Part shown: in pieces, positions 1 through 7,970 of the stretch
Layout of the letters: each line of letters opens with the position of its first letter
Numbering within the stretch: position 1 is the first letter of the stretch
NCBI RefSeq assembly: GCF_014635865.1
Contig: NZ_BMDQ01000002.1
Coordinates: forward strand, 372,001-436,000
DNA length: 64,000 bases
From: Winogradskyella haliclonae
GTDB taxonomy: Bacteria > Bacteroidota > Bacteroidia > Flavobacteriales > Flavobacteriaceae
Reading direction: 5' to 3'
Program-made: the position numbers and the translations under genes
Notes under the pieces: generated by a model
Seen by the model: only the letters and a program-made list of their open reading frames with translations
Told to the model about the DNA's origin: nothing
Database searches by the model: none

Positions 1-1
1 A

Positions 2-1270
2 GGACTGTCTATTATTGCATTGATTGGTGATAATATGAAAAATTATCAAGGCATTAGTGGTAGAATGTTCAGTACACTTGGCAAAAATAATATTAATGTT
101 AGAGCCATTGCGCAAGGTGCGTCAGAGCGAAATATATCGGCTGTGATTGATGAAAGTGATATAAAAAAGGCCTTAAATTCACTACATGAACGCTTTTTTG
201 AAGTCCAAACCAAACAACTCAATGTCTTTATAGTTGGTGTGGGTAATGTTGGTGAGCGCTTAATAGATCAGATTGAACAACAACATGGCTTCCTTAAAGA
301 GAAACTAAAGATAGATGTCCGTATTGTGGGAATGGCAAATTCTCGCAAAATGGTTTTTAATAATGAAGGTATAGATTTAGAAAACTGGCCTTCCGCTTTT
401 GACTTTGCAGAACAATCAAATTTAGAACGTTTTTTCAATAAAGTGATAGAACTTAATTTGCGTAATAGCATTTTTGTAGATATTACTGCAGACGAAAAAG
501 TCTCTGATTGGTATGCGCACTATTTAAGAAATAGCATCGCAGTTGTAGCTTGTAATAAAATTGCATGTTCTGGTGCTTATGACACCTATGAAAACTTACA
601 CAATTTAGCATTAAGTTACAACACTGCATTTTTATATGAGACAAATGTAGGTGCAGGATTACCAATTATTAACACACTAAATAACCTAGTAGCTTCTGGA
701 GATAAAGTAACAAGTATACAAGCCGTCTTATCTGGCAGTCTAAATTTTGTTTTTAACCATTTTGGGGATCATACCAATTTTCATGACACCGTAAAACGTG
801 CTCAATTTGAAGGCTATACAGAACCAGACCCACGTATTGATTTAAGTGGTATTGATGTTGCCCGAAAAATTTTAATATTAGCCAGAGAAAATGGCGGTAA
901 AATGGAGATAGAAGATATTGAAAATGAATCTTTCTTGACTACTGCAAATTTAGAAAGTAGTTCTGTAGATGATTTTTATGATACTCTTAAAGAAGATGAG
1001 TCACACTTTCAACATATTTATGCTTCAGCAAAAGCAAATAATTGTCAATTAAAGTATGTAGCTGAGTTTAAAGATGGAAAAGCAAAAGTAGGCTTACGTG
1101 AAATTCCTGAAGGTCACCCATTTTACAATTTAGAAGGTAAAGATAATATTGTGATGTTCTATACAGAACGTTACCCAGAGCAACCACTAATTGTAAAAGG
1201 TGCTGGCGCTGGTGCTGATGTCACTGCTTCTGGGTTGTTTGCAGACATTATAAAAATTGGAAATAAATAA
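2..1270 (+). CDS. thrA: Bifunctional aspartate kinase/homoserine dehydrogenase, C-terminal part (5' truncated)
   Basis: This is the C-terminal half of a fused aspartate kinase-homoserine dehydrogenase, which catalyses the first and third steps from aspartate to threonine and methionine. The frame is open from base 2, so the gene starts outside the window; about 422 residues of a protein usually near 810 remain. The first ~55 residues match the end of the regulatory ACT region (GDNM, then NVRAIAQGASERN). The dehydrogenase domain follows with the nucleotide-binding GVGNVGERL. The catalytic-domain signature is DLSGIDVARKILIL, and the end is the typical GAGAGADVTASGLFADI. It is the first visible gene of a thrABC operon; the thrB start lies 1 base past the stop. 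The assignment is secure; only the kinase half is unseen. Confidence 0.95.
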   Translation, partial: GLSIIALIGDNMKNYQGISGRMFSTLGKNNINVRAIAQGASERNISAVIDESDIKKALNSLHERFFEVQTKQLNVFIVGVGNVGERLIDQIEQQHGFLKEKLKIDVRIVGMANSRKMVFNNEGIDLENWPSAFDFAEQSNLERFFNKVIELNLRNSIFVDITADEKVSDWYAHYLRNSIAVVACNKIACSGAYDTYENLHNLALSYNTAFLYETNVGAGLPIINTLNNLVASGDKVTSIQAVLSGSLNFVFNHFGDHTNFHDTVKRAQFEGYTEPDPRIDLSGIDVARKILILARENGGKMEIEDIENESFLTTANLESSSVDDFYDTLKEDESHFQHIYASAKANNCQLKYVAEFKDGKAKVGLREIPEGHPFYNLEGKDNIVMFYTERYPEQPLIVKGAGAGADVTASGLFADIIKIGNK

Positions 1271-1271
1271 T

Positions 1272-2192
1272 ATGAATAGCATTAAAATATTCTCACCCGC
1301 TACAGTTGCAAATGTATCTTGTGGTTTTGATGTTTTAGGCTTTTGCCTTGATAGTATTGGTGATGAAATGATTATTCATAAGACATCCGAAAAAGGTATT
1401 ACGATTACTAAAATTGAAGGCTATGACTTGCCCTATGAGGCAACAAAAAATGTAGCTGGAGTCTCAGCCTTGGCCATGTATGAAGCTTTACAACCAGATT
1501 GTGGTTTTGCAATAGAAATATACAAAAAAATTAAACCTGGCAGCGGAATTGGCAGTAGTTCTGCTAGTGCAGTTGGAAGTATTTTTGGTATGAATGAATT
1601 ACTCGGAAAACCGTTAGACAAAACTGCGCTTACCAAATATGCATTAAAAGGCGAAGCTATTGCAAGCCAATCAGAACATGCCGATAATCTAGCACCTGCA
1701 ATATTTGGAGGTTTTACATTAGTTCGAAGCGTTAATCCTGTTGATGTACTACAATTACCAACACCTAATGATTTATTTGCTACATTAATTCACCCACAAA
1801 TAGAAATAAAAACTTCAGTTTCAAGAGCAATTCTACCAGAAACTGTAAATTTAAAAAGCGCAATAACGCAATGGTCTAACGTTGGGAGCTTAGTGCATGC
1901 ACTTCACACAAATGACTATGAAGTATTAAGCAAATCCCTTAATGATGTAATTATAGAACCTTACCGAAAACAAATGATTCCACATTTTGCTACCATAAAA
2001 AAAGCCGCTCTAGAATCTGGTGCATTAGGCTGTGGCATTTCTGGCTCTGGCCCTTCAATATTTGCCTTAAGCAAAGGAAAAGATACTGCTTTGGGTATTG
2101 AAAAAGCTTTCCAAAACATGTATTCAAAAACAGATATTGAGTTTAACACTTTTGTTTCAAAAATTAATACTGAAGGCATTAAAATTTTATAG
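1272..2192 (+). CDS. thrB: Homoserine kinase
   Basis: Homoserine kinase of the GHMP superfamily phosphorylates homoserine with ATP, the fourth step of threonine synthesis in the cytoplasm. The N-terminus (SPATVANVSCGFDVLG) is characteristic of ThrB. The ATP-binding GHMP loop PGSGIGSSSASAVGS is intact, and a C-terminal glycine-rich segment (GCGISGSGPSIFAL) is present. The length of 306 residues is normal for the family. I chose the ATG at 1272, one base after the thrA stop; a TTG at 1257 would overlap thrA and add an unlikely extension. The stop abuts the thrC start directly, so translation of the three genes is probably coupled. Confidence 0.95.
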   Translation: MNSIKIFSPATVANVSCGFDVLGFCLDSIGDEMIIHKTSEKGITITKIEGYDLPYEATKNVAGVSALAMYEALQPDCGFAIEIYKKIKPGSGIGSSSASAVGSIFGMNELLGKPLDKTALTKYALKGEAIASQSEHADNLAPAIFGGFTLVRSVNPVDVLQLPTPNDLFATLIHPQIEIKTSVSRAILPETVNLKSAITQWSNVGSLVHALHTNDYEVLSKSLNDVIIEPYRKQMIPHFATIKKAALESGALGCGISGSGPSIFALSKGKDTALGIEKAFQNMYSKTDIEFNTFVSKINTEGIKIL

Positions 2193-3497
2193 ATGAAGTA
2201 CTATTCATTAAATAGAAAAGCACCGTCAACTACTTTTGAAGATGCCGTTGTTAGAGGCTTGGCTCCGGATAAAGGTTTATATTTTCCTGAAAGTATAACA
2301 CCTCTACCCGATTCTTTCTTTGAAACTATAGAACATAAATCAAATACCGAAATAGCTTTTGAAGCCATTAAACAATTTGTCGGTGACGAAATTCATGAAA
2401 AAGAATTAAAACAAATTATTGAAGAAACCTTGTCTTTTGAGTTTCCTATTATAGAATTTGATACTAGTATATCAACTTTAGAGCTCTTTCATGGTCCAAC
2501 TATGGCATTTAAGGATGTTGGTGCGCGCTTTATGGCAAGATGCTTAGGTTATTTTAATAAAAATAATTCTAGAAATATAACGGTTCTGGTCGCTACATCT
2601 GGAGATACAGGTGGTGCAGTGGCTAATGGTTTTTTAGGTGTTAAAGGTGTAGATGTTGTTATTTTATATCCTAGCGGAAAAGTGAGTGACATTCAAGAAA
2701 AACAACTCACTACTCTTGGACAGAACATTACTGCTCTTGAAGTAAATGGTGTTTTTGACGATTGCCAAGACATGGTAAAACTAGCTTTTGTTGATAGTGA
2801 GTTGATTAGTCATATGCAATTGACATCTGCAAACTCAATAAATATAGCCAGATGGTTACCACAACTATTCTACTTTATGTTTGCCTACAAGCAATTAAAA
2901 AATAAATACAAAAAGATAGTGTTCTCAGTACCTAGCGGCAATTTTGGGAATATTTGCGCTGGAATGGTTGCACAAAAATTAGGCTTGCCAATCCAACACT
3001 TTATAGCTTCTAATAACGCTAATAATGTAGTTACAAACTATCTAAAAACTAAGGACTATAATCCAAAAGCATCAGTACAAACCATTAGCAATGCTATGGA
3101 TGTTGGTAATCCTAGTAACTTTATTAGAATTGAAGCGTTATATAGTAACAATTTTGATAACTTAAAGAATAATCTATCATCTTACAGTTTTACAGATAAT
3201 GAAACGCGAGACGCATTATCAGAAATTTATTCAGCTTACAACTATATTGCAGATCCACATGGTGCAGTTGGCTATTTGGGTGCTCTAAGACATTTAGAGA
3301 ATAAACCTAATGACCATGTCGTATTCTTAGAAACGGCGCATCCAACAAAATTTTTGGACGTTGTTGAAGATGTTATTAAAACTAAAGTAGAGTTACCAGA
3401 GCAAATTAAATCTGTAATTAATAAGAAAAAATCTTCTATAACCATTACCGATTATAAAGATTTGAAGAGGTTTTTGCTTGCTAGGAATAATACCTAA
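2193..3497 (+). CDS. thrC: Threonine synthase
   Basis: Threonine synthase converts O-phosphohomoserine to threonine with pyridoxal phosphate. The N-terminal segment MKYYSLNRKAPSTTFEDAV and the PLP-lysine motif HGPTMAFKDVG (Lys about 107) are clear. The phosphate-binding ATSGDTGGAVANGF and the later VPSGNFGNICAG are also typical. At 434 residues it has the usual length of the shorter bacterial class. It is the last gene of the thrABC operon, with no gap after thrB. Its last 4 bases overlap the stop of the convergent methyltransferase gene, so no terminator separates them. I see no leader peptide or attenuator because the operon's 5' end is outside the window. Confidence 0.96.
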   Translation: MKYYSLNRKAPSTTFEDAVVRGLAPDKGLYFPESITPLPDSFFETIEHKSNTEIAFEAIKQFVGDEIHEKELKQIIEETLSFEFPIIEFDTSISTLELFHGPTMAFKDVGARFMARCLGYFNKNNSRNITVLVATSGDTGGAVANGFLGVKGVDVVILYPSGKVSDIQEKQLTTLGQNITALEVNGVFDDCQDMVKLAFVDSELISHMQLTSANSINIARWLPQLFYFMFAYKQLKNKYKKIVFSVPSGNFGNICAGMVAQKLGLPIQHFIASNNANNVVTNYLKTKDYNPKASVQTISNAMDVGNPSNFIRIEALYSNNFDNLKNNLSSYSFTDNETRDALSEIYSAYNYIADPHGAVGYLGALRHLENKPNDHVVFLETAHPTKFLDVVEDVIKTKVELPEQIKSVINKKKSSITITDYKDLKRFLLARNNT

Positions 3498-4657
3498 TTG
3501 CTTTGTTTCTTTGCTTTACGACTACCTTCGTACATTTCGTATTTCACTAATCGTGCTTCAAGTTTGGCATTAAACACTTTAATTTTTCGAGAAGGTCTTA
3601 ATCCCACAAATTTTAGAGCTTCAAGATTAGAGGTTACCAGCCAAGCATTGGTATTTGGATAACCATGTTTTAATGTTGTGCCAATATTCCCATAAAATTC
3701 CTCAACATTTAAATTCTCTAAACGCTCACCATAAGGCGGATTAAAAACCATATGTAATTTATCACTTCCTGCTTTTTGAGTCTTAAAAAAGTCTTCGTGC
3801 TGAATATGAATAAATTCATCTAAATGCGCATTTTTAATATTCTCCTTTGCTTTCTTTATAGCTGATGGTGACTTATCATAACCAAAAATTTTATGATGGA
3901 AATCATGTGTTTTCTTCAAAAGTGATTCTTCAATTTTTTCAAATAAATCTACATCCCAATCTTCCCAACGTTCAAAAGCAAATTCTTTTCGCATTAAATT
4001 AGGCGGAATATCACAAGCTATCATTGCAGCTTCCGCCAATATAGTCCCGCTTCCACACATTGGATCCATAAAATCAGACTGGCCATCCCAACCACTCATC
4101 ATTATAAGTCCAGCCGCTAAAACTTCATTTATTGGTGCAATATTAGTCGCCGTTTTATAACCTCTTCTATGTAAGGATTCTCCTGACGTGTCTAAAGAAA
4201 TTGTACAACGTTGACGGTCGATATGCACATTTACCTTTATATCTGGAAAACGTAAATCAATATTAGGTCTTGTCCCATTATTCTCTCTAAAGCGATCTAC
4301 TATAGCGTCTTTGGTTTTAAGAGCTGTGTATTGCGAATGTGTAAAAATACTATGATGCACTGTGGCATCTACAGCCAGAGAACCTTCAGGTTTCAAATAG
4401 TTCTCCCACTTAATATTTTTGACGTTCTTATATAAATCTTCCTCTCTTGCAATACGGAAAGACTTTATAGGTTTTAGGATTTTAATTGCTGTTCTAAGAC
4501 CCAAATTTGCTTTATACATAAAGCCTTTATCACCAACAAAAGTGACCACGCGAACACCTTTCTCAACATCCATAGCACCAAGGTTTCTAAGCTCATTGGC
4601 TAATATATCTTCAAAGCCAAATAATGTTTTGGCTACCATCTTGAAATTTCCGTCCAT
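3494..4657 (-). CDS. THUMP-domain class I SAM-dependent RNA methyltransferase (RlmL/YcbY N-terminal type)
   Basis: Probable 23S rRNA or tRNA guanine-N2 methyltransferase. An N-terminal ferredoxin-like/THUMP region covers roughly residues 1-160. The catalytic domain follows with SAM-binding MDPMCGSGTILAEAA and the NPPYGERL motif that marks N-methylation of a base. At 387 residues it corresponds to the first half of E. coli RlmL, without the second methyltransferase domain; this single form is common in Bacteroidota. I start at the ATG at 4657 because the only upstream alternative is a TTG four codons earlier. The protein begins MDGNFKMVAKTLFGFEDILA, a normal start for this family. The exact target nucleotide cannot be told from sequence. 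Confidence 0.88.
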   Translation of the reverse strand: MDGNFKMVAKTLFGFEDILANELRNLGAMDVEKGVRVVTFVGDKGFMYKANLGLRTAIKILKPIKSFRIAREEDLYKNVKNIKWENYLKPEGSLAVDATVHHSIFTHSQYTALKTKDAIVDRFRENNGTRPNIDLRFPDIKVNVHIDRQRCTISLDTSGESLHRRGYKTATNIAPINEVLAAGLIMMSGWDGQSDFMDPMCGSGTILAEAAMIACDIPPNLMRKEFAFERWEDWDVDLFEKIEESLLKKTHDFHHKIFGYDKSPSAIKKAKENIKNAHLDEFIHIQHEDFFKTQKAGSDKLHMVFNPPYGERLENLNVEEFYGNIGTTLKHGYPNTNAWLVTSNLEALKFVGLRPSRKIKVFNAKLEARLVKYEMYEGSRKAKKQSN

Positions 4658-4677
4658 ATTATACGTCAAATAGGTTG

Positions 4678-4685
4678 CAAAAATA
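4678..4685 (-). promoter_or_regulatory. Candidate -7 promoter element (TAnnTTTG) for the RNA methyltransferase gene
   Basis: Read on the minus strand this is TATTTTTG, a full match to the Bacteroidota -7 consensus TAnnTTTG, 20 bases before the ATG at 4657. No well-spaced -33 TTG was found. The element lies only 3 bases from a second copy facing the other way. AT-rich DNA gives chance matches, so confidence is limited. Confidence 0.35.
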
Positions 4686-4688
4686 CAG

Positions 4689-4696
4689 TATTTTTG
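4689..4696 (+). promoter_or_regulatory. Candidate -7 promoter element (TAnnTTTG) for the methyltransferase at 4721
   Basis: TATTTTTG matches TAnnTTTG and ends 24 bases before the ATG at 4721, a plausible short leader. It is back to back with the opposing element at 4678-4685, so the two promoters would compete for polymerase. No convincing -33 TTG is visible at the expected spacing. Confidence 0.4.
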
Positions 4697-4720
4697 TAAA
4701 GTCGAAAGACCACACTAACT

Positions 4721-5452
4721 ATGACAAAAACTACAGAAAAATGGTATGCCTCTTGGTTTGACACACCATACTACCATATCTTATATAAAGATAGAGATTA
4801 TACTGAAGCGCAAGCATTTATGGACAATCTTGCTAATTACCTTAACCTTCCTGTGAATGGAAAAATTTTAGATTTGGCTTGTGGAAAAGGCAGACACTCT
4901 ATTTATTTAAATAAACTTGGTTATAATGTTACCGGTGTAGATTTATCAGAACAAAGTATTAATTATGCCAAACAGTTTGAAAACGATACTTTAACCTTTG
5001 ATGTTCATGATATGACAAAACCATATCCTGAAACATTTGATGCTGTTTTTAATCTTTTTACCAGTTTTGGTTATTTTGAAGATGATGAATGTAATCTCCG
5101 AACAATTAAGGCCATAAAAGAAGAATTAAATGAATTTGGTTTCGGAGTTATTGACTTTATGAATTCCGAATATATCATTGAAAATCTAGTTCCAGAAGAC
5201 GCAAAAACTGTAGATGGCATTGAATTTTTACAACAACGACGTTTTGAAAACGGATACATCATTAAAGATATATCGTTTACTGCCGATGGTGAAGATTACA
5301 AATTTCAAGAACGTGTAAAAGCTTTTACTTTAAAAGATTTTGAAACACTCTACAAAAAAGCTGGTGTACACTTATTAGACGTGTTTGGAGATTATAAACT
5401 GCGTAAATATTATCCAAAAACATCCGAACGTTTGATTATGATTTTTAAGTAA
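4721..5452 (+). CDS. Class I SAM-dependent methyltransferase
   Basis: Cytoplasmic small-molecule-type methyltransferase of 243 residues. Motif I, ILDLACGKGRHSIYL, lies at about residue 47, followed by the acidic VTGVDLSEQSINYA strand and a motif IV-like region FDAVFNLFTSFGYF. This layout fits the Methyltransf_25/11 group; the substrate cannot be inferred. The gene is divergent from the THUMP methyltransferase and is followed 9 bases later by a ZIP transporter gene, so these may be cotranscribed. The ATG at 4721 is preceded by a candidate TAnnTTTG promoter. No membrane segment or signal peptide is present. Confidence 0.85.
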   Translation: MTKTTEKWYASWFDTPYYHILYKDRDYTEAQAFMDNLANYLNLPVNGKILDLACGKGRHSIYLNKLGYNVTGVDLSEQSINYAKQFENDTLTFDVHDMTKPYPETFDAVFNLFTSFGYFEDDECNLRTIKAIKEELNEFGFGVIDFMNSEYIIENLVPEDAKTVDGIEFLQQRRFENGYIIKDISFTADGEDYKFQERVKAFTLKDFETLYKKAGVHLLDVFGDYKLRKYYPKTSERLIMIFK

Positions 5453-5461
5453 ATTGCGCCC

Positions 5462-6136
5462 ATGAATAAGTACTTATTTCCAATCTATGCAATTGCAATT
5501 GGTGTAATCATTGCCTATTTAACTAGAAGGCAAAAAACAGTCTATACCAAATTACTATTATCATTTAGTGGTGCATTTTTACTAGCATTAACCTTGTTTG
5601 ACTTATTACCAGAAGTATATGAACATCTAGATGCTAAACGCACAGGCTTGTTCATTATGTTTGGTATATTATTACAAATTATTTTAGAGTTTTTTTCTAA
5701 AGGTGCAGAACATGGTCATGTCCATATTCATAAAGATGGCAAGCGGTTTCCTTGGTTATTATTTATAAGCCTTTGTATTCATAGTTTTTTAGAAGGTTTT
5801 CCTATTAACCAGCATAATGATATGGTTTACGGAGTCTTTATTCATAAAATTCCTATTGCGGCACTATTAACGTCATTTCTGTTACAGTCCATGCAGGTAA
5901 AAGAAAAAGCCATAAGTTTTATTTTGATTTTTACCGCAATGACACCTTTAGGTACATTAGTATCCAACACAACGTCTATTGCTCCAGAGTACCTTACTAG
6001 TATTAATGCTTTGGTTATAGGAATCTTTTTACATATATCAACAACTATCTTATTTGAAAGTAGTGAGGGCCACAAGTTTAATTTATCAAAGCTTGTTGCA
6101 ATTTGCTTGGGAATTCTGATAGCATATTTTGTTTAA
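5462..6136 (+). CDS. ZIP family metal transporter
   Basis: Inner-membrane divalent metal (probably zinc) transporter of the ZIP family, 224 residues. Hydrophobic helices run along the whole protein. A histidine-rich loop (HGHVHIHKDGK) near residues 80-90 precedes the signature helix IHSFLEGFP, which holds the H-S-x-x-E-G metal-binding motif of ZIP proteins. A later helix (KIPIAALLTSFLLQS) carries the second conserved histidine. It is followed without a gap by a DUF4268 gene. Two genes further on is a Fur-family, Zur-like regulator, which supports zinc as the substrate, although no operator-like dyad was seen directly upstream of this gene. Confidence 0.88.
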   Translation: MNKYLFPIYAIAIGVIIAYLTRRQKTVYTKLLLSFSGAFLLALTLFDLLPEVYEHLDAKRTGLFIMFGILLQIILEFFSKGAEHGHVHIHKDGKRFPWLLFISLCIHSFLEGFPINQHNDMVYGVFIHKIPIAALLTSFLLQSMQVKEKAISFILIFTAMTPLGTLVSNTTSIAPEYLTSINALVIGIFLHISTTILFESSEGHKFNLSKLVAICLGILIAYFV

Positions 6137-6565
6137 ATGTTTAGTAAAGAAGAGAGTCGAAAACTAAGAGAAGATTTTTGGATAAGTTTTGGTAAGTCTT
6201 TCCAAAGAAAATGGATACTCTACAATACTAAAATTAAAGGCCTGTCTTTTAAATTTTATTTTGATACTAAAAAAGCTTTTGTATCATTAGACTTAGAAGA
6301 CGATTTAGAAAACCGTATTAATTGCTGGGAAAAACTTGAAGCCCTAAAAAGTATTCTGCAATCTGAGTATTTACCAGATGCTATTTATGAAGAAGAATAT
6401 TACTTAGATAATGGTAAGGAAATATCCAGAATTTATGTTCCTCTAGAAGAAAAGGTCTCCATACACAACAAGAATTCTTGGCAAATAGTTATGGAATTCT
6501 TTAACCAAACTATGCCAAAGTTTGAAGCTTTCTTTGAGGAATATCGAGATATCATTAAATCTTGA
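6137..6565 (+). CDS. DUF4268 domain-containing protein
   Basis: Small soluble protein of 142 residues that matches the DUF4268 family by its opening (MFSKEESRKLREDFWISFGKSF), the alternating strands FKFYFDTKKAFVSLDLE, and the helical KLEALKSIL segment. The function is unknown; related domains occur alone or attached to nuclease-like proteins. It has no signal peptide or membrane segment. Its ATG follows the stop of the ZIP transporter directly, so the two are almost certainly cotranscribed. The next gene is convergent and ends 23 bases away. Confidence 0.8.
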   Translation: MFSKEESRKLREDFWISFGKSFQRKWILYNTKIKGLSFKFYFDTKKAFVSLDLEDDLENRINCWEKLEALKSILQSEYLPDAIYEEEYYLDNGKEISRIYVPLEEKVSIHNKNSWQIVMEFFNQTMPKFEAFFEEYRDIIKS

Positions 6566-6588
6566 AAATAATATTGCGTATTAACTAT

Positions 6589-6969
6589 CTACGAGCAGCA
6601 AGTCTCACATTGCCCCATTAATAGAATATCTGTAGAATCTACTTTATGGTTTTTTAAAGCTGGTATTTTAACCTCTAAAGACAAGCACTCCACCTTGTCG
6701 CACTCTGTACATTGAAAATGCGGATGCTTATCTGAATGTTTGTGCGCAGAACAACCTTCACATTTGGCATACCATTTTAAGCCATCTTTTCCATTAAAAG
6801 AATGAATAATCCCATCTTGTTCTAGTCTATCAAGAATACGATAAACTGTGGTTTTATTCATTTCGCCTTTAACAAGTTCTATAAGACTTACTACAGATTT
6901 AGCCTCATTTTTATTTTCAAAAATGCTTAATACAGTACTTACGGCTTTTGTTTTTCTAATAACTCCCAT
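6589..6969 (-). CDS. Fur-family transcriptional regulator, Zur-like
   Basis: Metal-responsive repressor of the Fur superfamily, 126 residues. The N-terminal winged helix includes KTTVYRILDRLEQDGII, the Fur DNA-recognition region. The dimerisation part carries the metal-site motif HPHFQCTECDKVECL and a C-terminal cysteine pair (CETCC) typical of structural zinc sites. I start at the ATG at 6969; upstream codons in the same frame run through operator-like DNA and give no family similarity. The regulator is divergent from a MerC-domain gene across a 157-base region with two related dyads, so autoregulation is likely. Zinc as effector is inferred from the neighbouring ZIP and MerC-domain genes; peroxide or iron sensing is not excluded. 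Confidence 0.88.
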   Translation of the reverse strand: MGVIRKTKAVSTVLSIFENKNEAKSVVSLIELVKGEMNKTTVYRILDRLEQDGIIHSFNGKDGLKWYAKCEGCSAHKHSDKHPHFQCTECDKVECLSLEVKIPALKNHKVDSTDILLMGQCETCCS

Positions 6970-6974
6970 GATTA

Positions 6975-6982
6975 CAAATTTA
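6975..6982 (-). promoter_or_regulatory. Candidate -7 promoter element of the Fur-family gene
   Basis: On the minus strand the bases read TAAATTTG, a full TAnnTTTG match, with a TTG 20 bases upstream as a -33 element. The element ends 5 bases before the ATG at 6969, so the transcript would be nearly leaderless. The operator-like dyad 6984-6998 lies between the -33 and -7 elements. Confidence 0.45.
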
Positions 6983-6983
6983 A

Positions 6984-6998
6984 TGCAACTTTGTTGCA
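6984..6998. promoter_or_regulatory. Operator-like dyad 1, probable Fur/Zur-type site
   Basis: TGCAAC-TTT-GTTGCA is a perfect 6-3-6 inverted repeat. Its core GCAACTTTGTTGC differs at two positions from the second dyad at 7024-7036. It lies between the promoter elements of the Fur-family gene and overlaps the -33 TTG proposed for the MerC-domain gene. Confidence 0.55.
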
Positions 6999-7016
6999 AA
7001 TACAAATTGTGTTCTT

Positions 7017-7024
7017 TACTTTTG
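7017..7024 (+). promoter_or_regulatory. Candidate -7 promoter element of the MerC-domain gene
   Basis: TACTTTTG matches TAnnTTTG, with a TTG at 6994-6996 spaced 20 bases upstream. Its last base is the first base of dyad 2, so a repressor bound there would cover the transcription start. Confidence 0.45.
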
Positions 7025-7036
7025 CAACTAAGTTGC
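7024..7036. promoter_or_regulatory. Operator-like dyad 2, probable Fur/Zur-type site
   Basis: GCAACT-A-AGTTGC is a perfect 6-1-6 inverted repeat, directly after the -7 element of the MerC-domain promoter. Its similarity to dyad 1 and its position beside a Fur-family gene suggest a shared regulator. Confidence 0.55.
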
Positions 7037-7126
7037 GTTAACAAACTAACTACATAAGTACAATTATTTTCAAAAAAGATAACATACAAAGTCACAATTC
7101 AGAAAATATACAATTGAACTAATATA

Positions 7127-7477
7127 ATGATAACAACAAAAAAAATATACTGGGCAGATAAACTAGGCATTGCAAGTGCTCTACTTTGTATAGTCCATTG
7201 CCTAGCTGCACCATTACTAATGACAATAGGAGTTGGTTTCCTAAACAATCCAGTAATTGCTATCCTTTTCATTTTAATAGCTTTTGTGTCTATTTATAAG
7301 ACGACCAAAAGGAAATTTTTTAAGGGAGTGAGTATCCTTTTGTGGATGGCTTTTACTGGCTTTGTTATGTCTATCATGCTCGAAGAACGAGCAGAAATTT
7401 TCGAATTCACTATGTATATATCATCTTTATGTATCATCATTGGTCACTTATACAACATAAAGCATTGTCCAAAATGA
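7127..7477 (+). CDS. MerC-domain membrane protein
   Basis: Integral membrane protein of 116 residues with about four hydrophobic helices. The first helix carries the C-x3-HC motif (CIVHCLAAPLL) that defines the MerC domain, first known from mercury uptake. In Bacteroidota, MerC-domain proteins commonly sit beside Fur-family genes and are thought to move metals such as zinc; that role is inference here. A C-terminal cysteine (KHCPK) could add a metal ligand. The gene is divergent from the Fur-family regulator, and its promoter appears covered by two dyads. No mercury genes (merA, merT, merR) are nearby, so mercury resistance is unlikely. Confidence 0.82.
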   Translation: MITTKKIYWADKLGIASALLCIVHCLAAPLLMTIGVGFLNNPVIAILFILIAFVSIYKTTKRKFFKGVSILLWMAFTGFVMSIMLEERAEIFEFTMYISSLCIIIGHLYNIKHCPK

Positions 7478-7562
7478 CGATAACATGAAGATCCGTAACT
7501 ACTTTCTTGTCTTATTATGTTTTGGTTTTCATAGTATTTAAAATATCATGTATCTTGATGAT

Positions 7563-7916
7563 ATGAAAACTATCTATTGGATATCAACGCTAATTCTTAC
7601 AATATTTCTATCCTGGAGTGCCTATGGCTACTTTTTTAGTAAAACTATGATTGACGGTGTCAAAGCCCTGGGATTTCCTGATTTTTTCAGAATTCAGCTT
7701 GCTGTACTCAAAATTACCGCTGTATTCATCTTGTTAATTCCTCAAATCCCTATTCAGTATAAGGAATGGGCTTATGTGGGTATTGGTTTATTTTTTATTA
7801 CAGCTATTGTAGCTCATGCTATTCATAAAGACCCTCTTTTTATTAATCTAATTAACATAGTATTTTTTGGGATTTTAATTATTTCAAGAATATGTCTACT
7901 TAAGCTTCAAGGTTGA
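7563..7916 (+). CDS. DoxX-like family membrane protein
   Basis: Four-helix membrane protein of 117 residues that resembles the DoxX-like group: the opening MKTIYWISTLILTIFLSWSA, the loop VKALGFPDFFRIQLAVLKI, and two more hydrophobic helices. The function of this family is poorly defined; some members are quinone- or redox-linked. I chose the ATG at 7563, which gives the usual MK-x-IYW start; an ATG at 7548 in the same frame adds five residues. The upstream 85 bases also contain an 18-codon signal-peptide-like stub (7485-7541) that I do not call as a gene. Confidence 0.78.
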   Translation: MKTIYWISTLILTIFLSWSAYGYFFSKTMIDGVKALGFPDFFRIQLAVLKITAVFILLIPQIPIQYKEWAYVGIGLFFITAIVAHAIHKDPLFINLINIVFFGILIISRICLLKLQG

Positions 7917-7970
7917 TTGACTTTTGTCGCTTTTTATTAACTTAGTACTAATCAACTTAACAATCGTAAT

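Noticed and set aside
1257..1271. TTG start five codons upstream for thrB
   Set aside because: Overlaps thrA and gives an atypical extension; the ATG at 1272 fits the family.
7485..7541. 18-codon frame with a signal-peptide-like start before the DoxX-like gene
   Set aside because: Too short to support, ends just before the gene, no conserved feature; perhaps a decayed leader.
5462..7916. Mercury resistance locus because of the MerC domain
   Set aside because: No merR, merT, merP or merA nearby; the Fur-family gene and ZIP transporter point to zinc or another metal.
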